From: Piliocolobus tephrosceles
Taxonomy: Eukaryota; Chordata; Mammalia; Primates; Cercopithecidae
Assembly: GCF_002776525.5 (NCBI RefSeq)
Contig: NC_045447.1
Span: 17,799,068-17,863,067, forward strand
DNA: 64,000 nt
Reading direction: 5' to 3'
Position 1 is the stretch's first letter. The number at the start of each line of letters is the position of its first letter. The notes beneath the pieces are model-generated. The model was not told the DNA's origin. It worked only from the letters and a program-made list of their open reading frames with translations, and did no database searches. Shown here piece by piece: positions 55,111 to 64,000 of the stretch. The position numbers and the translations under genes were made by a program.

Positions 55111-55431
55111 GTTTTTTTTTCTTTCTTTTCTTTTTTTTTTTTTTTTCTTTTTTGAGACAGGGTCTCGTTCTGTCACCCAGGCTGGAGGACAGTGGTGCGA
55201 TCTCGGCTCACTGCAGCCTTCGCCAGATTCAAGTGATTCTCCCACCTCAGCCTCCCAAGTAGCTGGGATTACAGGTGTGCACCACCACACCTGGCTAATT
55301 TTTACATTTTTAGTAGAGAAGGGGTTTCACCATGTTGGCCAGGCTGGTCTCGAACTCCTGACTTCAGGTGATCCGCCTGCCTCGGCCTCCCAAAGTGCTG
55401 GGATTACAGGTGTAGGTCACTGTGCCCAGCC
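55111..55431 (-). mobile_element. Alu with perfect TSD
   Basis: Antisense Alu with a T/C-rich tail. The duplication TGTTCTATAG lies at 55101-55110 and 55432-55441. Confidence 0.93.
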
Positions 55432-55441
55432 TGTTCTATAG

Positions 55442-55770
55442 TTTCTGTTTCTTAAAAGGGGAGAAAGAACTTAAAGGCACTTACAAAGCAATCTGGGTGC
55501 AGAATATTTATATATTTTTCTTGTTTTCCAAACTTTTACAATAATTTCACATAGCTAATTCTACAGCAGTTGGTTTTTGTAACTAACTTTCATCCCATGT
55601 TTCCAAAGCCTAAATTTTCATAGACACACTTTTGTTTTTTATCACTTTTCATGTATTAAATTTACATATCATTGAATGTAAAGGGGATAATTACAAACAT
55701 AAATTAGAAAATGAGCATCTCAACTCATAGGAGCAGAAATATGTGGGGTAATACTAAGGGTCCAGAGAGG
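55442..55770. other. C5 intron 2, unassigned
   Basis: AT-rich, nothing recognised. Confidence 0.55.
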
Positions 55771-55778
55771 CTGGGCAT

Positions 55779-56099
55779 GTGGGCACAGTGACTGATGCCT
55801 GTAATCCCAGCACTTTGGGAAGCTGAGGCAGGCGGATCACTTGAGGCCAGGAGTTCAAGACCAGCCTAGCCAACATGGTGAAACCCTGTCTCATTAAAAA
55901 TACAAAAAAAAAAAAAAAAAATTAGCTGGGCATGGTGGTGCACACCTGTAATCTCAGCTACTTGGGAGGCTGAGGCAGGAGAATCACTGAACTCGGGAGG
56001 CAAAGGTTGTCATGAGCCGAGATGGCACCACTGCTCTCCAGCCTGGGCAACAGAGTAAATGAGGCTCCATCTCAAAAAAAAAAAAAAAAAAAAAAAAAA
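55779..56099 (+). mobile_element. Alu with TSD
   Basis: Sense Alu with a small insertion near its head ('gggcatgtgggcacagtgac'), an A18 run in the middle and an A25 tail. TCCAGAGA lies at 55771-55778 and 56100-56107. Confidence 0.92.
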
Positions 56100-56107
56100 T
56101 CCAGAGA

Positions 56108-56462
56108 ATCGGTCAGGAGGTTTCACAAAGGGAATGGGGAGCACGGGGTAACCCAGCAAATTAATCGAGTGAAGGTTTCTTAAAGGCGTTTATGATAGTA
56201 GCTTCACTAAATGTACATAAAATTTAGGAAACACGGAACCAAAGAGACTTTCAATTGCTTAAAGCTAAATTTTTATTATGTAATTAAACACTAAAGGACT
56301 TTGGGCAAAATGTATTTACTCTTCTTGCTCCCGTATCACTTTTTAAATGATTACATGTACATACTCATTGTTCTAATGAGATCACAGTCGAATTTAGAAA
56401 ATTAATGTGTTTAATAACTTTAGAATTATTATACTATTTTCCATCAACAATTTCTTTTCCAG
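56108..56462. other. C5 intron 2, distal
   Basis: Ends in the acceptor tttcttttccag. No repeat recognised. Confidence 0.6.
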
Positions 56463-56625
56463 ATACAACCAAAACAATTACCTGGAGGACAAAACCAAGT
56501 TTCTTATGTGTATTTGGAAGTTGTATCAAAGCATTTTTCAAAATCAAAAAAAATTCCAATAACCTATGACAATGGATTTCTCTTCATTCATACAGACAAA
56601 CCTGTTTATACTCCAGACCAGTCAG
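56463..56625 (+). CDS. C5: C5 exon 3, end of MG1 and start of MG2
   Basis: The donor GTAGAG begins at 56626 after one base of a Val codon. The 163-nt exon covers residues about 87-140, IQPKQLPGGQNQVSYVYLEV then SKSKKIPITYDNGFLFIHTD and KPVYTPDQS. The HTDKPVYTPDQS block is the conserved MG1-MG2 junction of the alpha-2-macroglobulin/C3/C4/C5 family. KKI appears where I recall RM in human. Confidence 0.96.
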
Positions 56626-57912
56626 GTAGAGTATAAGATATTTCTTTCTCTGGGTGGGGTATTTGACACTACTGATACTATATTGTAGAGCTTTTTAATA
56701 CCTGAAATTGAGTGGAGATCGGTTTCTTTCTAATTTGCTCAAAAGACTCTCAATTCCCAATGACATCTATACTTTCAAATATTTAATAGTATTTTAATTT
56801 TAAATTGATGGAGAAAGTGCTAAATAAATTGCAAAACCAACAATTACATTACCTTCCCCATCAGTTATTTCCAAGTAGAAAATGCTTTTTCAAAATTGTA
56901 AAATGTTATGTTAGGTCTTATTTATTAAACAAATATAAGACTTAATTGCAGATATAATTTGGCAATGGGAAAATAATTTATTATAGAACCATGTTCATTA
57001 AAAATTCCACTGAGTCTGGAACTAATCCCCAAACTGGAAAAATTAATCTAACCCTAGGAGATCAGATGTTTCAGCAGAGAATAAACTAGATCACAGAAAT
57101 ATATGGATATTAATTTTCAAAGGGGACCTACCTAAGAAAGTTTCTGTTAGAACATTGTTTAATATTCATGGTTCTTCTGTTAGAGGCAAAAGGGCAGAAT
57201 AGCCAATCAAAATCATGTGAATAGGAATGACTGGACCTATTCCCAATGAACCAAAAGTAAAACACAGAAAAGTGTGAATGCTGCCCAATAGATTCATGTA
57301 TTTGCAAAGCCTTCCATTCTCCCGTTTCTCCCTCTCACCATCACTGACTTTTAAGCGCATCAGAAATAGAATATGAGAGATGTATATGTGGGAGGGAGAG
57401 GCTACGGAATTTCATTAATGATATTCTTGGAGCAGGACAGAGAAAGGAAGTGGGCACCAGCTGACTTCGTTGAAAAACTGTATGTAGTAGATATTTGCTA
57501 CATGTTGGTTGATGTTGATGATGAGAATAGTGGGGTGGAACTGGACTGCACCATTACCATTTCAGCAGAATCATTTGTTACAATCAGCTCAGAAAGGACA
57601 GGCCTAGAGTGGGTGGAGATACTGCTATCTGCTTGGCCAGAATATAATTGCCAAAATAGTAGCATCTCTTTACTCCAAGAGACAACTTGGTAAACAAGGA
57701 AATACTCTCTGCCCACAAAGGTTGGGTCCTTTTAAACATAATTATACCTGGAAACAAGTATATCATCTCCCTTGTCCTCCTCCTACATTGAAGGATACTT
57801 TATTGCTTGGATCCTGTTGATACATCCCACAACTTAGGGTTGTCAGTCTTTGTCCAATAAGCAGTGTAATATTCAGAGCCTGGAGCCTTCCTCGGTTATC
57901 AAGGCTTTCCTT
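56626..57912. other. C5 intron 3, proximal
   Basis: No recognised element. The plus-strand frame 57373-57693 (106 codons) has no domain and no splice or promoter context, so I do not call it a gene. Confidence 0.55.
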
Positions 57913-57929
57913 AAGAATGGCTTTATGTT

Positions 57930-58209
57930 GGCCGAGTGCGGTGGCTCACTCCTGTAATCCCAGCACTTTGGGAGGCCGAGACGGGCGGATCACCAGGTCA
58001 GGAGATCGAGATCATCATGACTAACACGGTGAAACCCTGTCCCTGCTAAAAATACAAAAATTGGCCCGGCGTGGTGGCGGGCGCCTGTAGTCCCAGCTAC
58101 AGGGGAGGCTGAGGCAGGAGAATGGCATGAACCCGGGAAGCGGAGCTTGCAGTGAGTGGAGATCGCACCACCGCACTCCAGCCTGGGCAACACAGCGAGA
58201 CTCCGTCTC

Positions 58210-58236
<27 letters not shown>
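57930..58236 (+). mobile_element. Alu, first of three in a row
   Basis: Sense Alu (GGCCGAGTGCGGTGGCTC) with an A30 tail. Flanks AAGAATGGCTTTATG (57913-57927) and AAGAATGCCTTTACG (58237-58251) differ at two bases. Confidence 0.93.
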
Positions 58237-58240
<4 letters not shown>

Positions 58241-58251
58241 ATGCCTTTACG

Positions 58252-58536
58252 TCTCATGCCTGTAATCTCAGCACTTTGGGAGACTGAGACGGGTGGATCA
58301 CAAGGTCAGGAGTTCAAGACCAGCCTGGCCAAGATGGTGAAACCCTGCCTCTACTAAAACTACAAAAATTAGCCAGGCGCTGTGGCAGGCACCTGTAATC
58401 CCAGCTACTCTGGAGGCTGAGGCAGGAGAATCGCTTGAACCCGGGTGGCAGAGGTTGCAGTGAGCTGAGATCGAGCCACTGCACTCTAGCCTGGGCAAAA
58501 GAGTGAGACTTCGTCTCAGAAAGAAAAAAAAAAAAA
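58252..58536 (+). mobile_element. Alu, slightly 5'-truncated
   Basis: Sense Alu beginning at 'tctcatgcctgtaatctcag'. Its right flank 'aaaaggcttcatg' again resembles the flank of the preceding Alu. Confidence 0.91.
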
Positions 58537-58590
58537 GGCTTCATGTATTATTTCTCTATCAGGGCTTTACTGTAAGATGATGTAATATCT

Positions 58591-58903
58591 GGCCAGGTGC
58601 GGTGGCTCATGCCTATAATCCCGGTACTGTGGGAGGCCAAGGCGGGTGAATCACTTGAGGTCAGGAGTTCGAGACCAGCCTGGCCAGCATGGTGAACCCC
58701 CATCTCTACTAAAACTACAAAAATTAGCTGGGTGTAGTGGTACACACCTGAAATTCCAGCTACTTGGGAGACTGAGGCACAAGAATCGCTCGAACGTGGG
58801 AAGCAGAGGTTGCAGTGAGATCGCACCACTGCACTCCAACCTGGGCAACAGAGCAAGCCTGTCTAAAAAAGAAAAGAAAAAGAAAAAGAAAAAAAAATAA
58901 GAA
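58591..58903 (+). mobile_element. Alu with perfect TSD
   Basis: Sense Alu (GGCCAGGTGCGGTGGCTC) with an (AAAAG)n tail. GATGTAATATC lies at 58579-58589 and 58904-58914. Confidence 0.93.
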
Positions 58904-58984
58904 GATGTAATATCCTCATTCATTCTAATCCTACAGGAAAATGAGAGAAGTTTTCTATAAATATTGGCCCATTTCTGAGAGGTA

Positions 58985-59245
58985 GTGAAGTAAATTGGTT
59001 AAAAGCAGACTCTGGAACCAGATTGTCTGGGTTCGAATCACAGCTTGAGCTGCTGTGAGCTGTATGACCCTGTGTGAATCACTCATCCTCTCAGACCCCC
59101 GAATTTCCTCACTTGTAAAATAGAGATAATAATACAACTTACCTCATAGAGTTGTGAAAATTAACTGAATTCATATGTGTAAAGCACTTAAGATAGAGCC
59201 AAGCACACAGTAAGAACCAAGAAAGTGTTTTCCGTTATCCATGGA
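58985..59245 (+). mobile_element. MIR SINE, well kept
   Basis: 'gcagactctggaaccagatt', 'gtctgggttcgaatcacagc', 'ttgtaaaatagagataataa' and 'atgtgtaaagcacttaagat' follow MIR almost end to end. Confidence 0.92.
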
Positions 59246-59419
59246 ATAGCACAAAGCCATATTTACAGAAAAGAAAAAGAATTACTTAAAAGTATTTTTT
59301 TAGTTGTCTTGTTATTTGTAACTGTAATATCCTGATCAACACATTTAATCTGAAGATTCTTGAGGGATTTTTAGTGTAAGCATCTTTAGGATAAAGGCTT
59401 AAATCTTCAAGGCTTTACT
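59246..59419. other. C5 intron 3, unassigned
   Basis: Nothing recognised. Confidence 0.55.
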
Positions 59420-59891
59420 GGATAAATGACTTTAGAATATTGCCCAAAATCCTTCAATTTCATAAAGCCTATGTCCTGCCTCCTTCCCCAGCTTCATCAC
59501 CTACTACAGCCCCACCCTCTATAGACACAACCCAAACTGACCTCCTTTCAGATGCTTTCTCACATTGTTTCCCCATCCATATTAAGGCCTGTGTAACATG
59601 CCGTTGCCTCTGCATGGTACATTCTTGCCCCTCCTTTGCCTTGTTAACTCCTCCTTTACCCTCACATATCATCATAGACCCTTCTAAAGGCAGCTTCCCC
59701 TGATTTCTCTGACCTCTTCAAATCTCCCTCTTCTACATGCTCATAAGGCCGAGCAAGTATCCTTTGTGGCACTTACCCTAGAATTTTACATATAATTGTG
59801 TTTGCCTCTTTCCTCCACTCCATTAAAAGATGTCCATGTCTGATTTGTTTCACTTTTGTATCTCAGTACCTAGCACAATGACTGGCGCATT
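59420..59891 (+). mobile_element. L2 LINE 3' region
   Basis: L2-like text: 'catggtacattcttgcccct', 'cccttctaaaggcagcttcc', 'tgtatctcagtacctagcac' and 'aatgactggcgcattagaag' near the 3' end, where an Alu has inserted. Confidence 0.72.
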
Positions 59892-59904
59892 AGAAGGCAT
59901 TCAA

Positions 59905-60187
59905 GCCCGGGCATGGTGGCTCACGCCTGTAATCCCAGCAGTTTGGGAGGCTGAGGCAGGTGGATCACGAAGTCAGGAGATCGAGACCATCCTGGCTAAC
60001 ACGGTGAAACCCCATCTCTATTAAAAATACCAAATATTAGCCGGACGGGCACCTGATTTTCCAGCTACTCAGGAGGCTGAAGCAGGAGAATGGTGTGAAC
60101 CCAGGAGGCGGAGTTTGCAGTGAACCGAGATTGCACCACTGCACTCCAGCCTGGGCGACAGAGTGAGACTCCCTCTCACAAAAAAAA
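59905..60187 (+). mobile_element. Alu in L2 end
   Basis: Sense Alu ('gcccgggcatggtggctcac') with a deletion around 60045-60052. AGAAGGCATTCAA before it and AGAAAGGCATCCAA after it are a worn duplication. Confidence 0.92.
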
Positions 60188-60235
60188 AGAAAGGCATCCA
60201 AACTTTTTAAAAAATTAATAAACCTTATCTTTTAT

Positions 60236-60541
60236 TTTTATTTTTATATATTTATTTATTTAGTCAGTGTCTTGCTCTGTCACCCATGCTGGAGGGCAGT
60301 GGTGCAATCTTATCTCATTGCAATCTCCACCTTCCGGGTTCAAGCAATTCTCCAGCCTCAGCAAACCAAGTAACTGGGTTTACAGGCGCTTGCCACCACG
60401 CCTGGCTAATTTTGTATATTTAGTAGAGCTGGAGTTTCACCATGTTGGCCAGGCTGGTCTTGAACTCCTGGTCTCAAGTGATCCACTCACCTCGGCCTCC
60501 CAAAGTGCTGGGATTCCAGGCGTGAGTCACTGCACCCGGCC
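60236..60541 (-). mobile_element. Alu with TSD
   Basis: Antisense Alu with a TTTA-rich tail. The 19-bp flanks at 60217-60235 and 60542-60560 agree at 16 positions. Confidence 0.91.
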
Positions 60542-60659
60542 AATAAGCCACATCTTTTATAAAAAAAATTGTATAGCTCTTACCTCCAATGTATCATCAC
60601 TGTGAAGACAAGATTAATTTTCTGATCTAAACACAAACTGGGTTAAAAACTAGCCAAAT

Positions 60660-60905
60660 AGTAGTAACAGAAATAGTAATAAAATAATAAACATTTATTG
60701 ATTACTTAGTATGTGTCAGGCTATGCAAAAGCTTTGCATTATTTAATTCTCACAAGGACACTATGAACACACACTAATATTCCTGTTTTACAAGTGAGAT
60801 AACTAAGGTTTAGAGGGATTAAGTATCCCGCTCAGGGTCATACTAGAAAGTGGCAGAGGCAGGAGTGAGACCAAAGTTTTTAATTCTGGGGCCTCTGCTC
60901 TTAAC
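60660..60905 (-). mobile_element. MIR SINE
   Basis: Antisense MIR: 'taaacatttattgattactt', 'attctcacaaggacactatg', 'ctgttttacaagtgagataa' and 'aagtggcagaggcaggagtg'. Confidence 0.85.
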
Positions 60906-61804
60906 TTTTGTGACTTTCTGACTTGGGCAGCTTCCCAGTGATACTTAGGCCTAGACTGGGTGTGTCCAAAAAGCAGGAGATAGGATTTGTGGTGGGAGAC
61001 AGGTGTGAGGGGAAGGAGAGAGCAGAGAGGTGGGGCATTTACTGAGCACATTGTTTTTATCTTGTGAACTTAATAAAACCAGTGTTAATGTGGTTTATCA
61101 TACAGAGCTTTGCATAATACTGATCTTTTAAAAGATACTGGGTTTATGGTGCCAGTTCCATTTTGTAGGTAAAGTTTGACCACGAAATGATTTGAGCATC
61201 AGCAACACCCTAGAGAAATTACAGTATGTCTTTGGAAGGAATTATATCACTATGTCTCAAACAGCTGTGAGTTAAAAGTGAAACAGATGCTTTTGTTTAA
61301 AAAGTAGGGATCTATTAACTGACAGAAAGAAATGGAAGAAAAGTAACAGTTATTGAGCCCCTGCCATTGCTCTTTTAACAATGAGAGAACAAGTGTAGGA
61401 TCTGGCTCAATAAATACAACAAAACCGTACAATCCAAAGCTGCCTTTTGCAATAAGAGCTAATTGGAAGCCTTGTTGGTTTTCATAAGTGGAAGAGTGTA
61501 TGTCTGAATCAAGTTCCCAATTTTCCATTAAGATCTTCAACTCTATTATGAGACAATATGTTACGCTGCCCTATAACCATATGATGGATGTCACTATTTT
61601 GCTACTACGAAATTCTTGATAAATAATGGCCTAATTACAGATGTAATTAATTTCATACTGTGGATGTGTTCTCAAAACATTGTAGGTAAATGTATTTTAA
61701 GAAAGTGAACTGTACTTTAAATCCACTAAGAGAAATAGTTCTTTAAAGGAATTCCAGAGGATTCTCTTAAATAAAAGAATCTTTAGTAATGTATATGTCT
61801 GCAA
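60906..61804. other. C5 intron 3, distal
   Basis: No recognised element. The minus-strand frame 61250-61540 is a chance ORF. Confidence 0.55.
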
Positions 61805-61842
61805 ACTAATTTTTCTTTTTTTCACTAATTTTTCTTTTTTTC
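61805..61842. repeat. Exact 19-bp tandem duplication
   Basis: ACTAATTTTTCTTTTTTTC occurs twice head to tail, 127 bp before C5 exon 4. Confidence 0.92.
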
Positions 61843-61968
61843 AAGTATGGACTTTTGTGTATTGAGTTTTTTAAAGTAAGATTCTTCTCTTTTAAGGATG
61901 GTTGTTTTAAAAAATCAAAATATCCTTCTGTTTAGCAGAGTTTTTGATGATATCAATTATTCTTACAG

Positions 61969-62039
61969 TAAAGGTTAGAGTTTATTCGTTGAATGATGAC
62001 TTGAAGCCAGCCAAAAGAGAAACTGTCTTAACTTTCATA
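61969..62039 (+). CDS. C5: C5 exon 4, MG2 domain
   Basis: The acceptor attcttacag ends at 61968 and the donor GTAAGT begins at 62040. The 71-nt exon completes a Val codon and ends in phase 0. It encodes KVRVYSLNDDLKPAKRETVL then TFI (residues to 164), the second strand set of MG2. Exon 5 is not found before the window end. Confidence 0.96.
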
Positions 62040-62295
62040 GTAAGTATTTTATTTACTTAAATAATACTTTAATTCATTTTTTCAGTACAAGAATCTCATT
62101 TCATAACCCTGTCCTCACACTACACTAAATCATTCAGTGTTCCATAAATGGTTATTGAACATCTGCAATGAGATCTATACCTCTAATACACATATGTGAA
62201 AGGCTCATACAAATTAAATTTCAACAACTTGAAGGATTTTGAGCTAAACCATTTAAGTACAATCTTGCTGTTTTCTTTTTTAAAGAACACCCACT
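62040..62295. other. C5 intron 4, proximal
   Basis: AT-rich, nothing recognised. Confidence 0.6.
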
Positions 62296-62603
62296 GGCCA
62301 GGCATGGTGGCTCACGCCTGTAATCCCAACACTTTGGGAGGCCAAGACGGGCAGATCACAAGGTCAGGAGACCGAGACTAACCTGGCCAACATAGTGAAA
62401 CCTCGTCTCTACTAAAATACAAAAAATTAGCTGAGTTCGGTGGTGTGCGCCTGTAGTCCCAGCTACTCAGGAGGCTGAGGCGGGGGAATTGCTTGAACCC
62501 AGGAGGCAGAGCTTGAACCCAGGAGGCTGAGATTGTGCCACTGCACTCCAGGCTGGTGACAGTGTGAAACTCCGTCTCAAAAAACAAAAAACAAAAAAAA
62601 AAC
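62296..62603 (+). mobile_element. Alu with internal duplication
   Basis: Sense Alu (GGCCAGGCATGGTGGCTC). The 'gcttgaacccaggaggc' segment appears twice (about 62491 and 62511), replacing the usual 'gaggttgcagtgagccg'. Confidence 0.92.
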
Positions 62604-62819
62604 CATAAAACCACCCACCAATCACTAAGAATTGACTGAATACCCATTTAACTATAAGATATACATAATGGATATATCTATTATGTATTTATTATGTGCA
62701 AAAGAATTATATTTAAAGATACTTACTCTTAAGGAACTTAGAGTTTAATAACTAATATACTAACACAAAAAAATCTTGCTAGACCATGAGTTAAAGATTG
62801 GCAGTAATTCACCATTTAT
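62604..62819. other. C5 intron 4, AT-rich
   Basis: Nothing recognised. Confidence 0.55.
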
Positions 62820-62925
62820 CAGACATGACATATGTAACAGACACTGTGCATTGAACTGCCACGATCTCATCTAATTTATGTCACATACCTCAAACACTTT
62901 TGTGAGGAAATAAAATAGTACAACT
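62820..62925 (-). mobile_element. Possible MIR fragment
   Basis: 'cacgatctcatctaatttat' and 'cacttttgtgaggaaataaa' resemble the antisense MIR core. Confidence 0.4.
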
Positions 62926-63779
62926 AGTTATAACTGCTCAGTTATAACTGAGGTATACTACTAATGGTCCTTCAATATAGGCTGCAGCACTTTTCTGCTA
63001 CTCAAAAAAAAAAAAAAAACTTATCAGAATGCAGGTGCAAAAGAGCAGATACTGGAGAACAAAACCTTACTAAAATATAAACCAAATAAATTATACAGTA
63101 GGACAAATACCATGAGCTCAGAGGGAAGACCAATGAGAGGTGAGAGTGGGGGTGATACACCATCCTTCTCTGGAACGGAATAGATAAAGGGAATCCTGAG
63201 TTGGGTGTTAATGAAAGGAATTGACATAAATTATTTTAAAATAGTGAAGACCATTCGTGTAAGAAACAGTGTGAGTTAAGCTATGGGGGCAAGAAGAAAT
63301 TTAAAAAATGAAGCTAGCAAATAAACTGATTGACTGATAGAATGTCTGAAAGTGAACTAAGGAGAGCAACGTCAACTCAAATGCCCTTTTTCTATCAGGG
63401 AATGCTAGGGGTGTGGATGTATGCTTTTTATCCAACATCTTCATAGTTGAACTTAAGTGATGCAGAATCATGACATAACCTGCAGAAAAATGAATGTTAG
63501 TCATCCCTTGTGAGAGCTGCCCCAGGAAGAAAAGATTGAGGAATCTGATCCCAGAGCCTTAAGGAAGTAGTATAGAGGAAGTATCCTGAAAATAGTACCC
63601 AAGAAAGATGGTCTTAGAATTGTGCACAATGGATAGTGTGATGAAGAAGAGTCATAAAAATACTCAGCTACAAGTATAATTCTTGTTCAAAATAGGCTTC
63701 TGTAAGTTTCACAATTAATTAAGAAATAAAACCTCTAAAATCCAACTGTGAATTTCAGTCATGGTAAATGGTGCTAAGA
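62926..63779. other. C5 intron 4, unassigned
   Basis: Contains an A16 run at 63005-63020. No gene or named repeat. Confidence 0.55.
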
Positions 63780-63794
63780 TTTTTTGCTTTGGGT

Positions 63795-63840
63795 TTTGTT
63801 TTCGTTTTTGTTTTTGTTTTTGTTTTTGTTTTGTTTTGTT
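63795..63840. repeat. (TTTTTG)n tract
   Basis: Repeated TTTTTG/TTTTG units forming the tail of the antisense Alu that follows. Confidence 0.85.
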
Positions 63841-64000
63841 TGGACAGGGTCTTGCCCTGTCACCAAGGCTGGAGTGCAGTGGTATGATCATTGCTCACTG
63901 TAGCCTCAAACTCCTGGGCTCAAGCCATCCTCCCACCTCAGCTTCCTGAGTAGCTAGGACTACAGGCACCCATCACCACACCCTGCTAACTCTTTAAACG
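63841..64000 (-). mobile_element. Alu, cut by the window end
   Basis: Old antisense Alu ('ggacagggtcttgccctgtc', 'tgctcactgtagcctcaaac', 'ccatcaccacaccctgctaa') that runs past the last base. Confidence 0.88.

Larger units (their letters stand above)
48360..64000 (+). other. C5: C5 (complement component 5) gene, 5' part
   Basis: C5 is a liver-secreted plasma protein that C5 convertases split into the anaphylatoxin C5a and C5b, which seeds the membrane attack complex. Four exons join with GT/AG sites and matching phases into 164 codons of an expected total of about 1676. They cover the signal peptide, macroglobulin domain MG1 and the beginning of MG2 of the beta chain. The thioester-like domain, C5a and C345C lie beyond the window. 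The gene points away from CNTRL, which fits the known C5-CNTRL neighbourhood. The transcription start is inferred from the TATA-like box. Identity is very sure. Confidence 0.95.

Noticed and set aside
57373..57693. A 106-codon acidic ORF in C5 intron 3
   Set aside because: No domain, no codon evidence, no promoter or poly-A context, and not part of C5 splicing phases. A chance ORF is most likely.
62040..64000. C5 exon 5 searched for after 62039
   Set aside because: No sequence encoding the next expected C5 residues with an acceptor was found before the window end.
1..64000. CRISPR arrays, bacterial operons or phage genes
   Set aside because: The repeats are SINE, LINE and LTR families and the genes have spliceosomal introns. 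Nothing prokaryotic is present.

Overview
The window is primate nuclear DNA, most likely from an Old World monkey. It is packed with Alu elements (about 45 full or partial copies), L1, L2, MIR, MaLR/ERV LTRs and old DNA transposons. Five young Alu copies (16535-16844, 41603-41891, 43826-44125, 49075-49394, 51293-51595) carry the variants I associate with cercopithecid AluY subfamilies: 'ctcaagcctg', 'gcgtaaacc', 'gatccggcc' or their complements. Most have perfect target-site duplications. No bacterial, viral or CRISPR system is present.

Two real protein genes lie head to head. On the minus strand, 1 to about 25140 holds the 5' part of CNTRL (centriolin/CEP110): a likely non-coding exon 1 in a CpG island near 25.1 kb, then six coding exons (11937-12153, 10195-10325, 7887-8017, 6339-6480, 4311-4497, 127-320). 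These join with correct GT/AG sites and phases into 1002 nt, or 334 codons, covering the N-terminal tail, the leucine-rich repeats and the start of the coiled coil. The rest of the gene lies beyond base 1.

On the plus strand, from about 48360 to the window end, is the 5' part of complement component C5: exons 48388-48452, 52891-53083, 56463-56625 and 61969-62039. They join into 492 nt, or 164 codons: signal peptide, MG1 and the start of MG2 of the beta chain. Its promoter has a near-perfect HNF1 site, as expected for a liver gene.

The roughly 23 kb between the two promoters (25.2-48.3 kb) holds no recognisable gene. It contains a minus-strand L1 broken up by Alus and an MST/THE-type LTR (28.2-32.9 kb), an L1M/HAL1 ORF1 relic (35.0-35.8 kb), an MLT1 LTR with intact TSD (38539-39029), an antisense old L1 (40.8-45.9 kb) split by an ERV-like insertion, and two CTCF-like motifs. 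CNTRL intron 1 (12185-25086) carries two L2 relics, a TIR transposon split by two Alus (15.9-17.7 kb), an unnamed LTR, a related LTR-like pair (18.1 and 21.0 kb) and a pyrimidine-rich tract.

I found no new biological system. The most useful leads are overlapping out-of-frame upstream ATGs in both genes, a dispersed sequence pair shared by 27.67-27.88 kb and 46.36-46.57 kb, a half tRNA-Cys copy in CNTRL intron 2, an LTR-like pair with a possible tRNA-Leu primer site, and an Alu with a 30-bp target duplication. Splice sites and reading frames were read by hand. Repeat family names come from recognition, not from a database search.
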